DNA from: DASVLX01 sp036384655
GTDB taxonomy: Bacteria; Actinomycetota; Actinomycetes; Mycobacteriales; Pseudonocardiaceae
Length of the DNA stretch: 64,000 nt
Direction of reading: 5' to 3'
Assembly (NCBI GenBank): GCA_036384655.1
Contig: DASVLX010000245.1
Location: 10,308-74,307 of the forward strand
Shown here: piece after piece, positions 34,797 through 44,169 of the stretch
How positions within the stretch are numbered: position 1 is the first letter of the stretch
How the letters are laid out: each line of letters starts with the position of its first letter
Made by a program: the position numbers and the translations under genes
The notes under the pieces: generated by a model
Seen by the model: only the letters and a program-made list of their open reading frames with translations
Databases searched by the model: none
What the model was told of the DNA's origin: nothing

Positions 34797-36668
34797 ATGG
34801 CGATCGATCCGCTAGTGGACGTCCGGCCGGAGGGCAGACCGGACACCGCCGAGGGGTTGGCCGGTGTCCCGCACACCGGCGCTGAGGTGACTCCCGAGGG
34901 GCTGTTGACCGAACCCCAGGCCAAGGAGTTCGCTCATGCCCAGTCGGCACCGCGAGAGCCCGAGTGGTACAAGACCGCGGTCTTCTACGAGGTGCTGGTG
35001 CGGGCGTTCAACGACGCCGACAACAACGGCCTCGGCGATCTCCGCGGCCTGGCGGACAAACTGGATTATCTGAAGTGGCTGGGCATCGACTGCCTGTGGC
35101 TTCCGCCGTTCTACAACTCGCCGCTGCGTGACGGCGGCTACGACATCAGTGACTACCGCGCCGTGCTTCCCGAGTACGGCACCGTCGACGATTTCGTGTA
35201 TCTGCTCGACGAGGCACACAGCAGGGGCATCCGGGTCATCACCGACCTGGTGCTGAACCACACCTCCGACGCGCATCCGTGGTTCCAGCAGTCCCGGATG
35301 GATCCGGACGGCCCCTACGGGGATTTCTACGTCTGGCGTGACGATGACACCGGGTATCCCGACGCCCGGGTGATCTTCGTGGACACGGAGACCTCGAACT
35401 GGAAGTTCGACCCGGTGCGCGGCCAGTACTACTGGCACCGGTTCTTCTCGCACCAGCCGGATCTCAACTACGAGAACCCCGCGGTGCAGGAGGCGATGCT
35501 GGACGTCATCCGGTTCTGGCTGGACCTCGGGATCGACGGGTTCCGGCTCGACGCCGTGCCCTATCTGTTCGCGGCCGAGGGCACCAACTGCGAGAACCTG
35601 CCGGAGACGCACGCGTTCCTGAAGCGCTGCCGCAAGATCGTGGACGACGAGTACCCCGGCCGTGTCCTGCTCGCCGAGGCGAACCAGTGGCCCGCGGATG
35701 TCGTCGAGTACTTCGGTAATGCGGACACCGGCGGCGACGAATGTCACATGGCGTTTCACTTTCCCCTGATGCCACGGATCTTCATGGCCGTCCGTCGCGA
35801 GAGTCGCTTCCCGATCTCGGAGATCCTGGCCCAGACACCGGCCATCCCGGCCGGCTGCCAGTGGGGCATCTTCCTGCGTAACCACGACGAGCTGACCCTC
35901 GAAATGGTCACCGACGAGGAACGCGACTACATGTACGCCGAGTACGCGACCGACCCGCGGATGAAGGCGAACATCGGCATCCGCAGGCGGCTGGCCCCGC
36001 TGCTCGACAACGACCGCAACCAGCAGGAGCTGTTCACGGCGCTGCTGCTGTCGCTGCCGGGCTCACCGGTGCTGTACTACGGTGATGAGATCGGCATGGG
36101 AGACAACATCTGGCTGGGCGACCGGGACGCCGTGCGCACGCCGATGCAGTGGACCCCCGACCGGAACGCCGGTTTCTCCCGCTGCGACCCGGCCCGGCTC
36201 TACCTGCCGACGATCATGGACCCGCTCTACGGGTACCAGGCCGTGAACGTCGAGGCGCAGATCAACAACACGTCGTCGTTGCTGCACTGGACCCGGCGGA
36301 TGCTGAAGGTCCGCACCGAGCATCGCGCGTTCGGCGTCGGCGAGTTCACCGAGCTGGGCTCGTCCAACCCCAGCGTGCTGGCCTTCCTGCGGCGCTGGGC
36401 GCCGGGTGAGGCGGACGGCGAGGACGCCGCCGAGGACATGGTCATGTGCGTCAACAACCTGTCCCGCTTCCCGCAGCCGGTGGAACTCGACCTGTCCGAA
36501 TACCGCGGTCGGGCGCTGATCGAACTCACCGGCGGTGTGCCGTTCCCCACCGTCGGCGAACTTCCCTATCTTCTTACCCTTCCGGGTCACGGTTTCTTTT
36601 GGTTTCGTTTCACGAAACAGACACAGACCGCGCCGGCAGGGCCGGCGGACGGAGGCGAGTCGGTATGA
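34797..36668 (+). CDS. treS: Trehalose synthase / maltose alpha-D-glucosyltransferase
   Basis: TreS interconverts trehalose and maltose, and supplies maltose to Mak. The 623-residue GH13_16 protein shows WYKTAVFYEVLVRAFNDADN, DLVLNHTSDAHPWF, the nucleophile Asp252 in IDGFRLDAVPYL, the acid/base Glu in VLLAEANQWP, and FLRNHDELTLEMV. Here TreS and Mak are separate genes, not fused as in some relatives; they overlap by ATGA at 36665-36668. The last 15 or so codons use several T-rich codons unusual for this genome. Lies 146 bp after glgE. Confidence 0.97.
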   Translation: MAIDPLVDVRPEGRPDTAEGLAGVPHTGAEVTPEGLLTEPQAKEFAHAQSAPREPEWYKTAVFYEVLVRAFNDADNNGLGDLRGLADKLDYLKWLGIDCLWLPPFYNSPLRDGGYDISDYRAVLPEYGTVDDFVYLLDEAHSRGIRVITDLVLNHTSDAHPWFQQSRMDPDGPYGDFYVWRDDDTGYPDARVIFVDTETSNWKFDPVRGQYYWHRFFSHQPDLNYENPAVQEAMLDVIRFWLDLGIDGFRLDAVPYLFAAEGTNCENLPETHAFLKRCRKIVDDEYPGRVLLAEANQWPADVVEYFGNADTGGDECHMAFHFPLMPRIFMAVRRESRFPISEILAQTPAIPAGCQWGIFLRNHDELTLEMVTDEERDYMYAEYATDPRMKANIGIRRRLAPLLDNDRNQQELFTALLLSLPGSPVLYYGDEIGMGDNIWLGDRDAVRTPMQWTPDRNAGFSRCDPARLYLPTIMDPLYGYQAVNVEAQINNTSSLLHWTRRMLKVRTEHRAFGVGEFTELGSSNPSVLAFLRRWAPGEADGEDAAEDMVMCVNNLSRFPQPVELDLSEYRGRALIELTGGVPFPTVGELPYLLTLPGHGFFWFRFTKQTQTAPAGPADGGESV

Positions 36669-38038
36669 CCTTGGCCGCATCGGCGCACGTTCTGGACGCG
36701 GTGACGGACTCACTCGTCGACTGGCTACCCACGCAGAGGTGGTTCGCCGGCAAGGGGCGTCCAGTCCGGAGCGTGCGGCCGATGCGGGCCGTCACGCTCG
36801 TCGACGGAGAACCCGGTCTGGTGCACGCGGTCGTCTCCGTCGAACAGGACGACCAACAGCATCTGTACCAACTGTTGCTCGGGCTGCGCCGGGAAACGCC
36901 GGAATACCTGAAACCGGCGGTGCTCGGTGAGGTGGACGGGCTGGTCTGTTACGAGGCCGCCGGTGACCCGGAGCTGACCAGCCAACTGCTGGAGGCGTTC
37001 ACCGCGTTCGAGGGCAAGGAACTCGACTTCGAGCTTGAGCCCGATGTGGAACTGCGCGGCGGGCTACGGGCCCGGCTGGCCACAGTGGAACAGACGCACA
37101 GCTCGCTGATCTTCGGGCAGGACTACATCCTGAAACTGTTCCGCCAGTTGACTCCTGGCCCGAACCGGGAACTCGACATCACCCGTGGCCTCTACCGGGT
37201 CGGCTGCCAGCATGTCGCCCGGCTACTGGCCTCTTTGCACGGTGAGGTCGACACGGCACCCGTCGTTTTCGGTCTGCTGCAACGATATCTGCCGGACGCC
37301 GTGGAGGGCTGGGCGATGGCGACGGCCAGCGTCCGGGACCTGATGGCCGAGGGTGACCTGTACGCCGGCGAGGTGGGTGGCGATTTCGCCGGCGAGGCAT
37401 ACCGACTCGGCCAGGCCGTGGCGACCGTCCACTCGCAACTGCGTGTCGCGTTTGGATCTCGGATGGCGGAGGCCGACGAGATCGCCGACACGGTGCGTGC
37501 CATGCGCGAGCGGCTGGACGGCATCGTGGCGGCCGTTCCGGCACTGGCGACCCATGTCCCCGATCTGCTGGCCGCCTACGACGAGGCGTTGCGTGAGACG
37601 CCGCGGACCCAGGTGCAGAACATCCACGGTGATCTTCATCTCGGGCAGACGCTGCGGACCACGGCCAACTGGGTATTGATCGACTTTGAGGGTGAGCCCG
37701 CCGCGCTGCCCGCCGAACGCCTCGCGCTCGCCTCACCGCTCCGCGATGTCGCGGGAATGTTGCGATCTTTCGACTATGCGGCACACGCTCTGGCGCTGAC
37801 CGTCGGTGAAGATCATCAAAGCGGCGTGCGGGCCCGCGAATGGGCTGATCGCAACCGTGCGGCATTCTGCGCCGGCTATACGGAGACCGGCTCCGACACG
37901 AGCCAACAGACCGCCTGGCTGCACGCCCTGGAACTGGACAAGGCCGTCTACGAGGTCGGTTACGAACACCACAACCGACCCGACTGGCTGCCCATCCCGC
38001 TGGCCGCGATCGCCCGTCTAACCTCCAACGAGGCCTGA
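36665..38038 (+). CDS. mak: Maltokinase
   Basis: Mak (Pep2) phosphorylates maltose with ATP to maltose-1-phosphate for GlgE. The 457-residue protein has the N-terminal cap (LVDWLPTQRWFAGKGRPVRS), the substrate lobe, and the kinase signature NIHGDLHLGQTL followed by WVLIDFEGEPAALPAERLA, which carry the catalytic and metal-binding Asp residues. The ATG overlaps the treS stop, with GGAGG 9 bp upstream. It closes the TreS-Mak-GlgE route from trehalose to glucan. Confidence 0.95.
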   Translation: MTLAASAHVLDAVTDSLVDWLPTQRWFAGKGRPVRSVRPMRAVTLVDGEPGLVHAVVSVEQDDQQHLYQLLLGLRRETPEYLKPAVLGEVDGLVCYEAAGDPELTSQLLEAFTAFEGKELDFELEPDVELRGGLRARLATVEQTHSSLIFGQDYILKLFRQLTPGPNRELDITRGLYRVGCQHVARLLASLHGEVDTAPVVFGLLQRYLPDAVEGWAMATASVRDLMAEGDLYAGEVGGDFAGEAYRLGQAVATVHSQLRVAFGSRMAEADEIADTVRAMRERLDGIVAAVPALATHVPDLLAAYDEALRETPRTQVQNIHGDLHLGQTLRTTANWVLIDFEGEPAALPAERLALASPLRDVAGMLRSFDYAAHALALTVGEDHQSGVRAREWADRNRAAFCAGYTETGSDTSQQTAWLHALELDKAVYEVGYEHHNRPDWLPIPLAAIARLTSNEA

Positions 38039-38418
38039 AAGGCCCCCAACAGGGGATTCGGAACACAGCGAAGATGGTTGCGCGCGAAGCCGAACTGTGA
38101 CCTAATAGGTAGGGCAAACCCCCTATGGGGCGCTACCAACCTGCGGCAACACCTGTTATCCAATTCCACGTCACGCGATCGTAACGATCTGCTGTGGAAG
38201 CTGTGGGTTTGGAACTAGGGGGATTCCCCGTTACGGACTAGGGGATTTTTGGGGTGTGACCCTGGTCATAAATCACCCGGACGCGCAGCTCGACTAATGT
38301 TCCGGTCACCCGTTCAGGATCATCAACTACGGCTCGTACGCGTGAGCATCACTCGAGGAGCCGGACTGATAGTCCGAACGCGTGTGTCCCACCCCATTCG
38401 TGAAATGAGAGAACTGTC
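38039..38418. promoter_or_regulatory. 380-bp intergenic region upstream of the surface-protein gene
   Basis: No gene is seen. A weak CCCC-AACA-GGGG hairpin follows mak. Two ACTAGGGG-type direct repeats lie near 38213 and 38237. TGTGACCCTGGTCATA at 38255-38270 resembles a CRP-type site (TGTGA-N6-TCACA) with a changed right arm. The strong expression expected for a surface protein would suit a promoter here, but no clear -35/-10 pair was found. Confidence 0.35.
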
Positions 38419-39432
38419 GTGCGATTGAATCGCGTTCTGTCCGCCGTGGGCGGGGTCGTTGGCGCCGCGGCCCTCATGGTGCTGTCCGCCGGCCCCGGTG
38501 CTGCCGCCACCAACGCCTCTGGCAATGCGACCGCCCTGAAGGCGGACGTCGACGTTGCCGGCATCGTCAAGGTTGGCCCGATCGCCCTGTCCCACGCTGC
38601 TTACCCGGGTGGCCAGCCCACCGCCAGCCTGCTGTCGATCGGTCTGCCGGCTCCGCTGACCGGCCTTGTTTCGGCGGATGTGCTGAAGGCCGCCACCACC
38701 GCCAAGGTCGAGAACGGCTCGGTGCACTCGAGCGCCGACCTGACCAACGTCACGGTGAACCTCGGCCTGTTGAACCCCAGCCTGCCCAAGCTGCACGTGG
38801 ATGTCCTCAAGGCTGACGCGTTCGCGAACGCCAAGGACCTGCACGGCGACGCCAACATCGTGGCTGTGAGCATCAACGGCAACAAGCTGGTCAACGTCAA
38901 GCAGGGCCAGCCCATCGACCTGAACGCGCTCACGGGCGAGGCCGGCCTGGTCGGCAACCTGACCGCCGGTGCGGTCACCGTCACCTTCAACAAGCAGACC
39001 ACGAGTGCTGACGGCAACACCCTGACCGTCGACGCCCTGGACATTCACGTCGGTGGCGGCCTGCTCGACAAGCTCGGCGTGCCGGCTCTGAACGGCACGA
39101 ACACCCACGTTGACGTGGTCCTCAGCGAGGCTGTGGCCACCAAGGGTGCGTGCGAGAACGGTGGCGGCGGCACCAACCCGACCACGGGTAGCTCGACCTC
39201 CGCTACGACCTCGGGTTCCGCGACCACCACTGCGGGTAACGGCGGCGGCGCGACCACCGGCAACAACGGCAACGGCACCACGACCGGCAGCGGCACCAAC
39301 AACCTCGCCTACACCGGTGTTTCCAGCGTCGTCCCGCTGACCATCGGCGGCATCGTCCTGGTGGTCGTCGGCGGTGGCGCCCTCTACTGGACCGCCCGTC
39401 GTCGCAAGGCTGCCAACAGCAGCAACAACTGA
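38419..39432 (+). CDS. Secreted surface protein with LAXTG class E sortase signal
   Basis: A 337-residue exported protein. Residues 1-30 form a Sec signal peptide (RLNRVLSAVGGVVGAAALMV, cleavage near AGPGAAA). The body is beta-rich, and carries only one Cys, in KGACENGGGG. A Thr/Gly/Ser-rich stalk follows, then LAYTG, a hydrophobic helix (LTIGGIVLVVVGGGAL) and a TARRRK tail: the full sortase signal, with LAXTG the class E motif of high-GC actinomycetes. Function of the body is unknown. It is alone between mak and glgB, bounded by a strong terminator. Confidence 0.85.
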   Translation: MRLNRVLSAVGGVVGAAALMVLSAGPGAAATNASGNATALKADVDVAGIVKVGPIALSHAAYPGGQPTASLLSIGLPAPLTGLVSADVLKAATTAKVENGSVHSSADLTNVTVNLGLLNPSLPKLHVDVLKADAFANAKDLHGDANIVAVSINGNKLVNVKQGQPIDLNALTGEAGLVGNLTAGAVTVTFNKQTTSADGNTLTVDALDIHVGGGLLDKLGVPALNGTNTHVDVVLSEAVATKGACENGGGGTNPTTGSSTSATTSGSATTTAGNGGGATTGNNGNGTTTGSGTNNLAYTGVSSVVPLTIGGIVLVVVGGGALYWTARRRKAANSSNN

Positions 39433-39471
39433 CAACACACCGAATCTCGGTAGGTAGTCAGCGAAACACAG

Positions 39472-39508
39472 ACCGGTGCCCCAGTCCGAAACGGACTGGG
39501 GCACCGGT
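39472..39508 (+). terminator. Strong hairpin terminator after the surface-protein gene
   Basis: A perfect 17-bp stem (ACCGGTGCCCCAGTCCG at 39472-39488 with 39492-39508) with a 3-nt AAA loop, followed by CGCTTTCGTG. It isolates the gene from glgB. Confidence 0.9.
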
Positions 39509-39566
39509 CGCTTTCGTGCACTAGGCTTGATCCGATCACGTGCCGGCATGGGGAGCACAACACCAC

Positions 39567-41801
39567 ATGGGTTCTTCCGCTTTTTCGGTTCAGCAGACCT
39601 GGCCGAGTCACGCGCCCGCCCCGGAGGATGTGGCGCGGCTGCTGAACGGCGGCCACCACGACCCGCATTCCGTGCTGGGTATGCACCCACACGCCGACGG
39701 CTCGATCGTCCGCACGCTGCGGCCCGGCGCCACGGCGGTGACGGTGCTGGCCGGCGAGTCACGGCAGGACCGCTACCCGCTGACCGAGCTCACCGACGGG
39801 CTGTTCTCCGGCGTGCTGCCCGTCCCGCCGGGCGACTATCTGCTGGAGATCGGCTACCCGGATCGCACGGTGACCGTGGACGACCCGTACCGCTGGCTGC
39901 CCACGGTCGGTGAACTGGACCTGCATCTGATCCGGGAGGGCCGGCACGAGCGGCTGTGGGAGGTGCTGGGCGCGCACCGGCGCCGCTATGACAGCCCGCA
40001 TGGCCCGGTCACCGGAACCTCGTTCGCGGTGTGGGCTCCCAACGCCCGTGGCGTGCGCGTGTGCGGCGATTTCGACGGCTGGGATGGTCGGGCCAACCCG
40101 CTGCGTTCGATGGGCTCCTCGGGCATCTGGGAGGTGTTCATCCCGGACCTGGCGGCCGGCACCAAGTACAAGTTCCGGCTGCTGACCCCCGACGGCCACT
40201 GGCGGGAGAAGGCCGACCCGGTGGCGTTCGCCGCCGAGGTGCCGCCGGCCACCGCGTCGATCGTGTACGAATCCGACTTCGACTGGTCCGACTCCGACTG
40301 GATGACCCGCCGGCAGTCCACCGACTGGTCGACATCCCCGTTGAGTGTCTACGAGGTGCACCTGGGCTCCTGGAAGCGCGGCCTCGGCTACCGCGAGCTC
40401 GCCGAGCAACTGGTCGACCACCTGAAGAAGACCGGATTCACGCATGTCGAGCTGCTGCCGGTGGCCGGCCACCCCTTCGAGGGCTCCTGGGGCTACCAGG
40501 TCACCTCCTACTACGCGCCCACCGCGCGGTTCGGCAGCCCGGACGAGTTCCGTTACTTCGTGGACCATCTGCACGCCAACGGCATCGGCGTGCTGATGGA
40601 CTGGGTGCCGGCGCATTTCCCCCGGGACGACTGGGCACTGGCCCGCTTCGACGGCACCCCGTGCTACGAGCACGCCGACCCGCGGCGCGGCGAACAGCCC
40701 GACTGGGGCACGCTGGTCTTCGACTTCGGCCGCAACGAGGTGCGTAACTTCCTCGTCGCCAACGCGCTGTTCTGGTTCGACCAGTACCACATCGACGGCC
40801 TTCGGGTCGATGCCGTCGCCTCGATGCTGTACCTGGACTACTCCCGCGGCCCCGGCCAGTGGGTACCCAATGTCCATGGCGGGCGGGAGAACCTGGAGGC
40901 GGTGGCCTTCCTCAAGGAGCTCAACGCCACCGTCTACAAGCGACACCCCGGCATCATGATGATCGCCGAGGAGTCGACCGCCTGGCCGGGCGTCACGCAG
41001 CCCACCCATCTCGGCGGGCTCGGCTTCGGCTTCAAATGGAACATGGGCTGGATGCATGACACGCTCGGCTATGTCGGTCATGATCCGGTGCACCGCTCGT
41101 ACCACCACAACGAGATGACCTTCTCGCTGGTCTACGCGTGGAGCGAGAACTTCGTGCTGCCGTTGTCGCATGACGAGGTCGTGCACGGCAAGGGATCGCT
41201 GTGGTCCCGGATCCCCGGCGACGACTGGAACCACGCCGCCGGGCTGCGCGCGCTGTTCGCGTACATGTGGGCCCATCCCGGAAAGCAACTGGTGTTCATG
41301 GGTGGCGAGTTCGGCCAGATCCACGAGTGGTCGGAATCCCAGTCGCTGGACTGGGGCCTGCTCAAACAACCACTGCACCGCGGCATTTTCGAGCTGGTCC
41401 ACGACCTCAACTCGGCCTATCGCGCGAACCCCGCCCTGTACACGCTGGACCATTCGCCGGAAGGCTTCTCCTGGATCGACGGTAACGACGCGGCCAACAA
41501 CGTGTTGAGTTTCCTGCGTTTCGCCCCCGATCCCGCCCAGCCGGGTGGAACGCTGGCCTGCGTGGCGAACTTCGCCGGGGTCCCGCATCTCGGTTACCGG
41601 GTCGGGCTGCCGCACACCGGGGTCTGGCGGGAACTGATCAACACGGATTCGCAACGCTACGGCGGGTCCGGGGTCGGCAACCTCGGCAGCGTGATCGCGG
41701 ACAAGACACCGTGGCATGGTCGCCCGGCGTCGGCGGTACTGTCCGTTCCCCCCAATGGCGTGCTCTGGCTCGTCCCGGACCAGTCGGGCGAGACCTCCTG
41801 A
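39567..41801 (+). CDS. glgB: 1,4-alpha-glucan branching enzyme (GH13)
   Basis: GlgB adds alpha-1,6 branches to the chains made by GlgE. The 744-residue protein has two N-terminal beta domains (N1: HHDPHSVLGMHPHADGSIVR; CBM48: GTSFAVWAPNARGVRVCGDF) and the barrel with nucleophile Asp415 in GLRVDAVASMLYLDY, acid/base Glu468 in IMMIAEEST and LSHDEVVHGKGSL. ATG 39567 has GGGGAG about 12 bp upstream; GTG 39540 would add nine residues. Together with the GH57 enzyme at 16657, the window has two unrelated branching enzymes. Confidence 0.96.
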   Translation: MGSSAFSVQQTWPSHAPAPEDVARLLNGGHHDPHSVLGMHPHADGSIVRTLRPGATAVTVLAGESRQDRYPLTELTDGLFSGVLPVPPGDYLLEIGYPDRTVTVDDPYRWLPTVGELDLHLIREGRHERLWEVLGAHRRRYDSPHGPVTGTSFAVWAPNARGVRVCGDFDGWDGRANPLRSMGSSGIWEVFIPDLAAGTKYKFRLLTPDGHWREKADPVAFAAEVPPATASIVYESDFDWSDSDWMTRRQSTDWSTSPLSVYEVHLGSWKRGLGYRELAEQLVDHLKKTGFTHVELLPVAGHPFEGSWGYQVTSYYAPTARFGSPDEFRYFVDHLHANGIGVLMDWVPAHFPRDDWALARFDGTPCYEHADPRRGEQPDWGTLVFDFGRNEVRNFLVANALFWFDQYHIDGLRVDAVASMLYLDYSRGPGQWVPNVHGGRENLEAVAFLKELNATVYKRHPGIMMIAEESTAWPGVTQPTHLGGLGFGFKWNMGWMHDTLGYVGHDPVHRSYHHNEMTFSLVYAWSENFVLPLSHDEVVHGKGSLWSRIPGDDWNHAAGLRALFAYMWAHPGKQLVFMGGEFGQIHEWSESQSLDWGLLKQPLHRGIFELVHDLNSAYRANPALYTLDHSPEGFSWIDGNDAANNVLSFLRFAPDPAQPGGTLACVANFAGVPHLGYRVGLPHTGVWRELINTDSQRYGGSGVGNLGSVIADKTPWHGRPASAVLSVPPNGVLWLVPDQSGETS

Positions 41802-41861
41802 CGAATGACCCACGTGATCATCTCGTTGCCGTGATCGAACCCAGAGAACGGAAGGACCACC

Positions 41862-42680
41862 GTGGAGCCGACCACCGCGCCGATTCCCGCCGCCGGGCAA
41901 CCGGAATTCGTGCCGGAGCTTGATATCCGTGCGCCACTGACCCAACGCCGCTGGACCATCCTGATCCGTCTGATCCTGCTCATCCCGCATTTCATCTGGC
42001 TCGGCCTGCTGAGCATCGCGATGGTGGTCGTGCTGGTGATCAGCTGGTTCGCCGCGCTGATCCTCGGCCAGCTGCCCGCCTGGTCGTTCCAGTTCCTCGG
42101 CGGATATCTCGTGTACCGCACCAGGATCTACGCCTACTTCATGCTGTTGCTGGACGCCTACCCGCCGTTCGCCTGGGCTGCCCCGGAGTATCCGGTGCAG
42201 ATCTGGCTGCGGCCGGACAAGCTGAACCGGCTGGCGGTGCTGTTCCGGATCATCCTGGTGATCCCGGCGGCCATCGTCGCGGACGTGACCATGGCCGGTT
42301 GGGCCGTGCTGTCGTTCTTCATCTGGCTGATCATGCTGTTCATGGGCCGTGTCCCGGAGCCGGTGTTCGGCGCCACGGCCGCGGCCCTGCGGTACGGCTT
42401 CCGGACGCAGGCGTACTTCTCGATGCTGTCCCCGGCCTACCCCAAGCGCCTGTTCGGTGATCTCGGATACCTCGGCCAGCCGCAGAGCAGCACCCGCCCG
42501 CTGCTGCTGACCTCCGGCGCCAGGACGCTGCTGATCGTGTACATCGTGCTCGGCGCGCTCGCCGAGCTCGGTAACAGCGCTTCCGCCCAGCAACAGCAGC
42601 ACAACCAGCCCGTCTACCACGCCAGTGCCGTGTCCAGCAGCTACCCGGGCAACCTGGGTAACACGGTCGCCGGACGCTGA
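41862..42680 (+). CDS. DUF4389 membrane protein
   Basis: A 272-residue integral membrane protein with about four to five hydrophobic segments. DUF4389 features are LTQRRWTILIRLILLIPHFI, the WFAALILGQLPAWSFQFLGG loop, RTRIYAYFMLLLDAYPPF and RLAVLFRIILVIPAAIVA. The C-terminus has a Gln/Ser-rich tail. GTG at 41862 has GGAAGG about 7 bp upstream. No function is known; it is not part of the glucan pathway on present knowledge. Confidence 0.88.
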   Translation: MEPTTAPIPAAGQPEFVPELDIRAPLTQRRWTILIRLILLIPHFIWLGLLSIAMVVVLVISWFAALILGQLPAWSFQFLGGYLVYRTRIYAYFMLLLDAYPPFAWAAPEYPVQIWLRPDKLNRLAVLFRIILVIPAAIVADVTMAGWAVLSFFIWLIMLFMGRVPEPVFGATAAALRYGFRTQAYFSMLSPAYPKRLFGDLGYLGQPQSSTRPLLLTSGARTLLIVYIVLGALAELGNSASAQQQQHNQPVYHASAVSSSYPGNLGNTVAGR

Positions 42681-42708
42681 ATCCCTCGGTTCGCGCGACA
42701 ATCGTCGG

Positions 42709-44133
42709 GTGCGGGTTGGTTCGGCGGCGCGGAGTGCCAGGCGGAGCTCTGCCGTCCTGGCCACCGCGGTGCTGGTAACCGTGGTGTTGGTGCCGGCGCT
42801 GCTGTGCGCTGGCTGCGGCACCGTCGTCGCCGGCCAACCCAGCCCCGCCGACGACCTGACCGCGTCGACCATCAGTCCCGCGTTCGTGCACGGCACCGAC
42901 GACGGCGACACGGACCGGCTGGCCGCCACCATCGTCACGGATGTCCAGGACTACTGGCGGCAGACCTTCCCCACCATGTTCGGCGGGCCGTGGACGAACC
43001 TTGCCGGCGGCTTCTACTCGATCGATCCCGACGACCCCGCGACGCCCGCTCCGCCCTGCGCGGACCGGGCGTCGCAGATCGCCGGCAACTCGTACTACTG
43101 TCCCGGCGCCGACGCGATCGTCTGGGACCGCACCGCGCTGCTGCCGGTGCTGCGTGAGCAGTTCGGGGACGGCGCGCTGGTGTTGGTGCTGGCGCATGAG
43201 ATGGGGCACGCGGTGCAGCACCGTGGCGGCCTCACGCCAGCGGTCGAGACCGCCGACCCGGCCGAATATCCGACGATCCTGTTGGAGTCCATGGCCGACT
43301 GCTACGCCGGCGCGTTCTTCCGCTGGGGCGTCGACGGGCATGCCCCACACCTACGGCTGGACGCCGCCGACCGGGACGCCGCCCTCAACACCCTGGTCAC
43401 CTTCCGTGATCCGATCGGCACCACGGCCAGCGCCGGCGACGCGCATGGCGACGCCTTCGACCGGGTGGCGGCGTTCGTCGACGGCTACCAGCGGGGAGCC
43501 GGGTTGTGTGCCGGGATGACCGTGCACAACCGGCAGTTCACACTGCGGGAGCTGGCCGGCGCGACCGGCCAGGCGGACCACCCGGCCAACGAGACCCTGC
43601 CGGCGTCCATCGACGCGGTGCGCTCCAGCGCCGGCGGGTACTTCGGCGGCGTCCTGGGCGGCGCCGGCCGCCCATGGCGGACCCCCACCGTCCGGCAGTC
43701 CGGCGCACTACCGAACTGCCCCGACCCGGGGTCGGCCGGTCAGGGGCCGGTGCTGTTCTGCGCCAGTACCAACGAACTGGACGTGGACACGGCCGGCCCG
43801 CTGGCCACCATCCACCGTGATCTCGGCGGCCAGGCCACGGACACGCTGGTTGCCAGCAGATACGCGCTGGCCGCTCTGGTCGCGGACGACCGCCCGACAT
43901 CCGGCGGTTCGGTGCTCTGTCTGGTCGGCGCTTACACGGATCAACAGGTGCGCGGGGCTACGCTGTCGGTCGCTGATCTCGACGCCGTGGTCCAGGTGTT
44001 GCTCGACTACGACTACGCGTCGAGGGACGGCAGGGGCGCGGCCATCGGCACCGGATACGACCGGATCATGGCCTTTCGGACGGGTTTCGACGGCGGTTCG
44101 AGCGCATGTGGCCTCGCCGGACCCGCCCACTAG
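42709..44133 (+). CDS. Neutral zinc metallopeptidase lipoprotein (first of a tandem pair)
   Basis: A 474-residue exported protease. The N-terminus has basic residues, a hydrophobic run (VLATAVLVTVVLVPALL) and a lipobox LCAGC, so it should be a lipoprotein. The zinc motif HEMGH is at residues 163-167 in LAHEMGHAVQHRG, and a downstream Glu lies in ESMADCYAGAFFRWG. Cysteine pairs (PPCADR/YYCPGAD) suggest disulfides outside the cell. GTG 42709 is the first start before the signal peptide. It is followed at once by a paralogue. Confidence 0.85.
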   Translation: MRVGSAARSARRSSAVLATAVLVTVVLVPALLCAGCGTVVAGQPSPADDLTASTISPAFVHGTDDGDTDRLAATIVTDVQDYWRQTFPTMFGGPWTNLAGGFYSIDPDDPATPAPPCADRASQIAGNSYYCPGADAIVWDRTALLPVLREQFGDGALVLVLAHEMGHAVQHRGGLTPAVETADPAEYPTILLESMADCYAGAFFRWGVDGHAPHLRLDAADRDAALNTLVTFRDPIGTTASAGDAHGDAFDRVAAFVDGYQRGAGLCAGMTVHNRQFTLRELAGATGQADHPANETLPASIDAVRSSAGGYFGGVLGGAGRPWRTPTVRQSGALPNCPDPGSAGQGPVLFCASTNELDVDTAGPLATIHRDLGGQATDTLVASRYALAALVADDRPTSGGSVLCLVGAYTDQQVRGATLSVADLDAVVQVLLDYDYASRDGRGAAIGTGYDRIMAFRTGFDGGSSACGLAGPAH

Positions 44134-44169
44134 GGTGGCGTGCGCAGCGGATTCGGGACGGGGCTTGGG

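Noticed and set aside
38255..38270. CRP-type site upstream of the surface-protein gene
   Set aside because: The right arm is TCATA rather than TCACA, and there is no supporting promoter; kept only as a remark in the intergenic entry.
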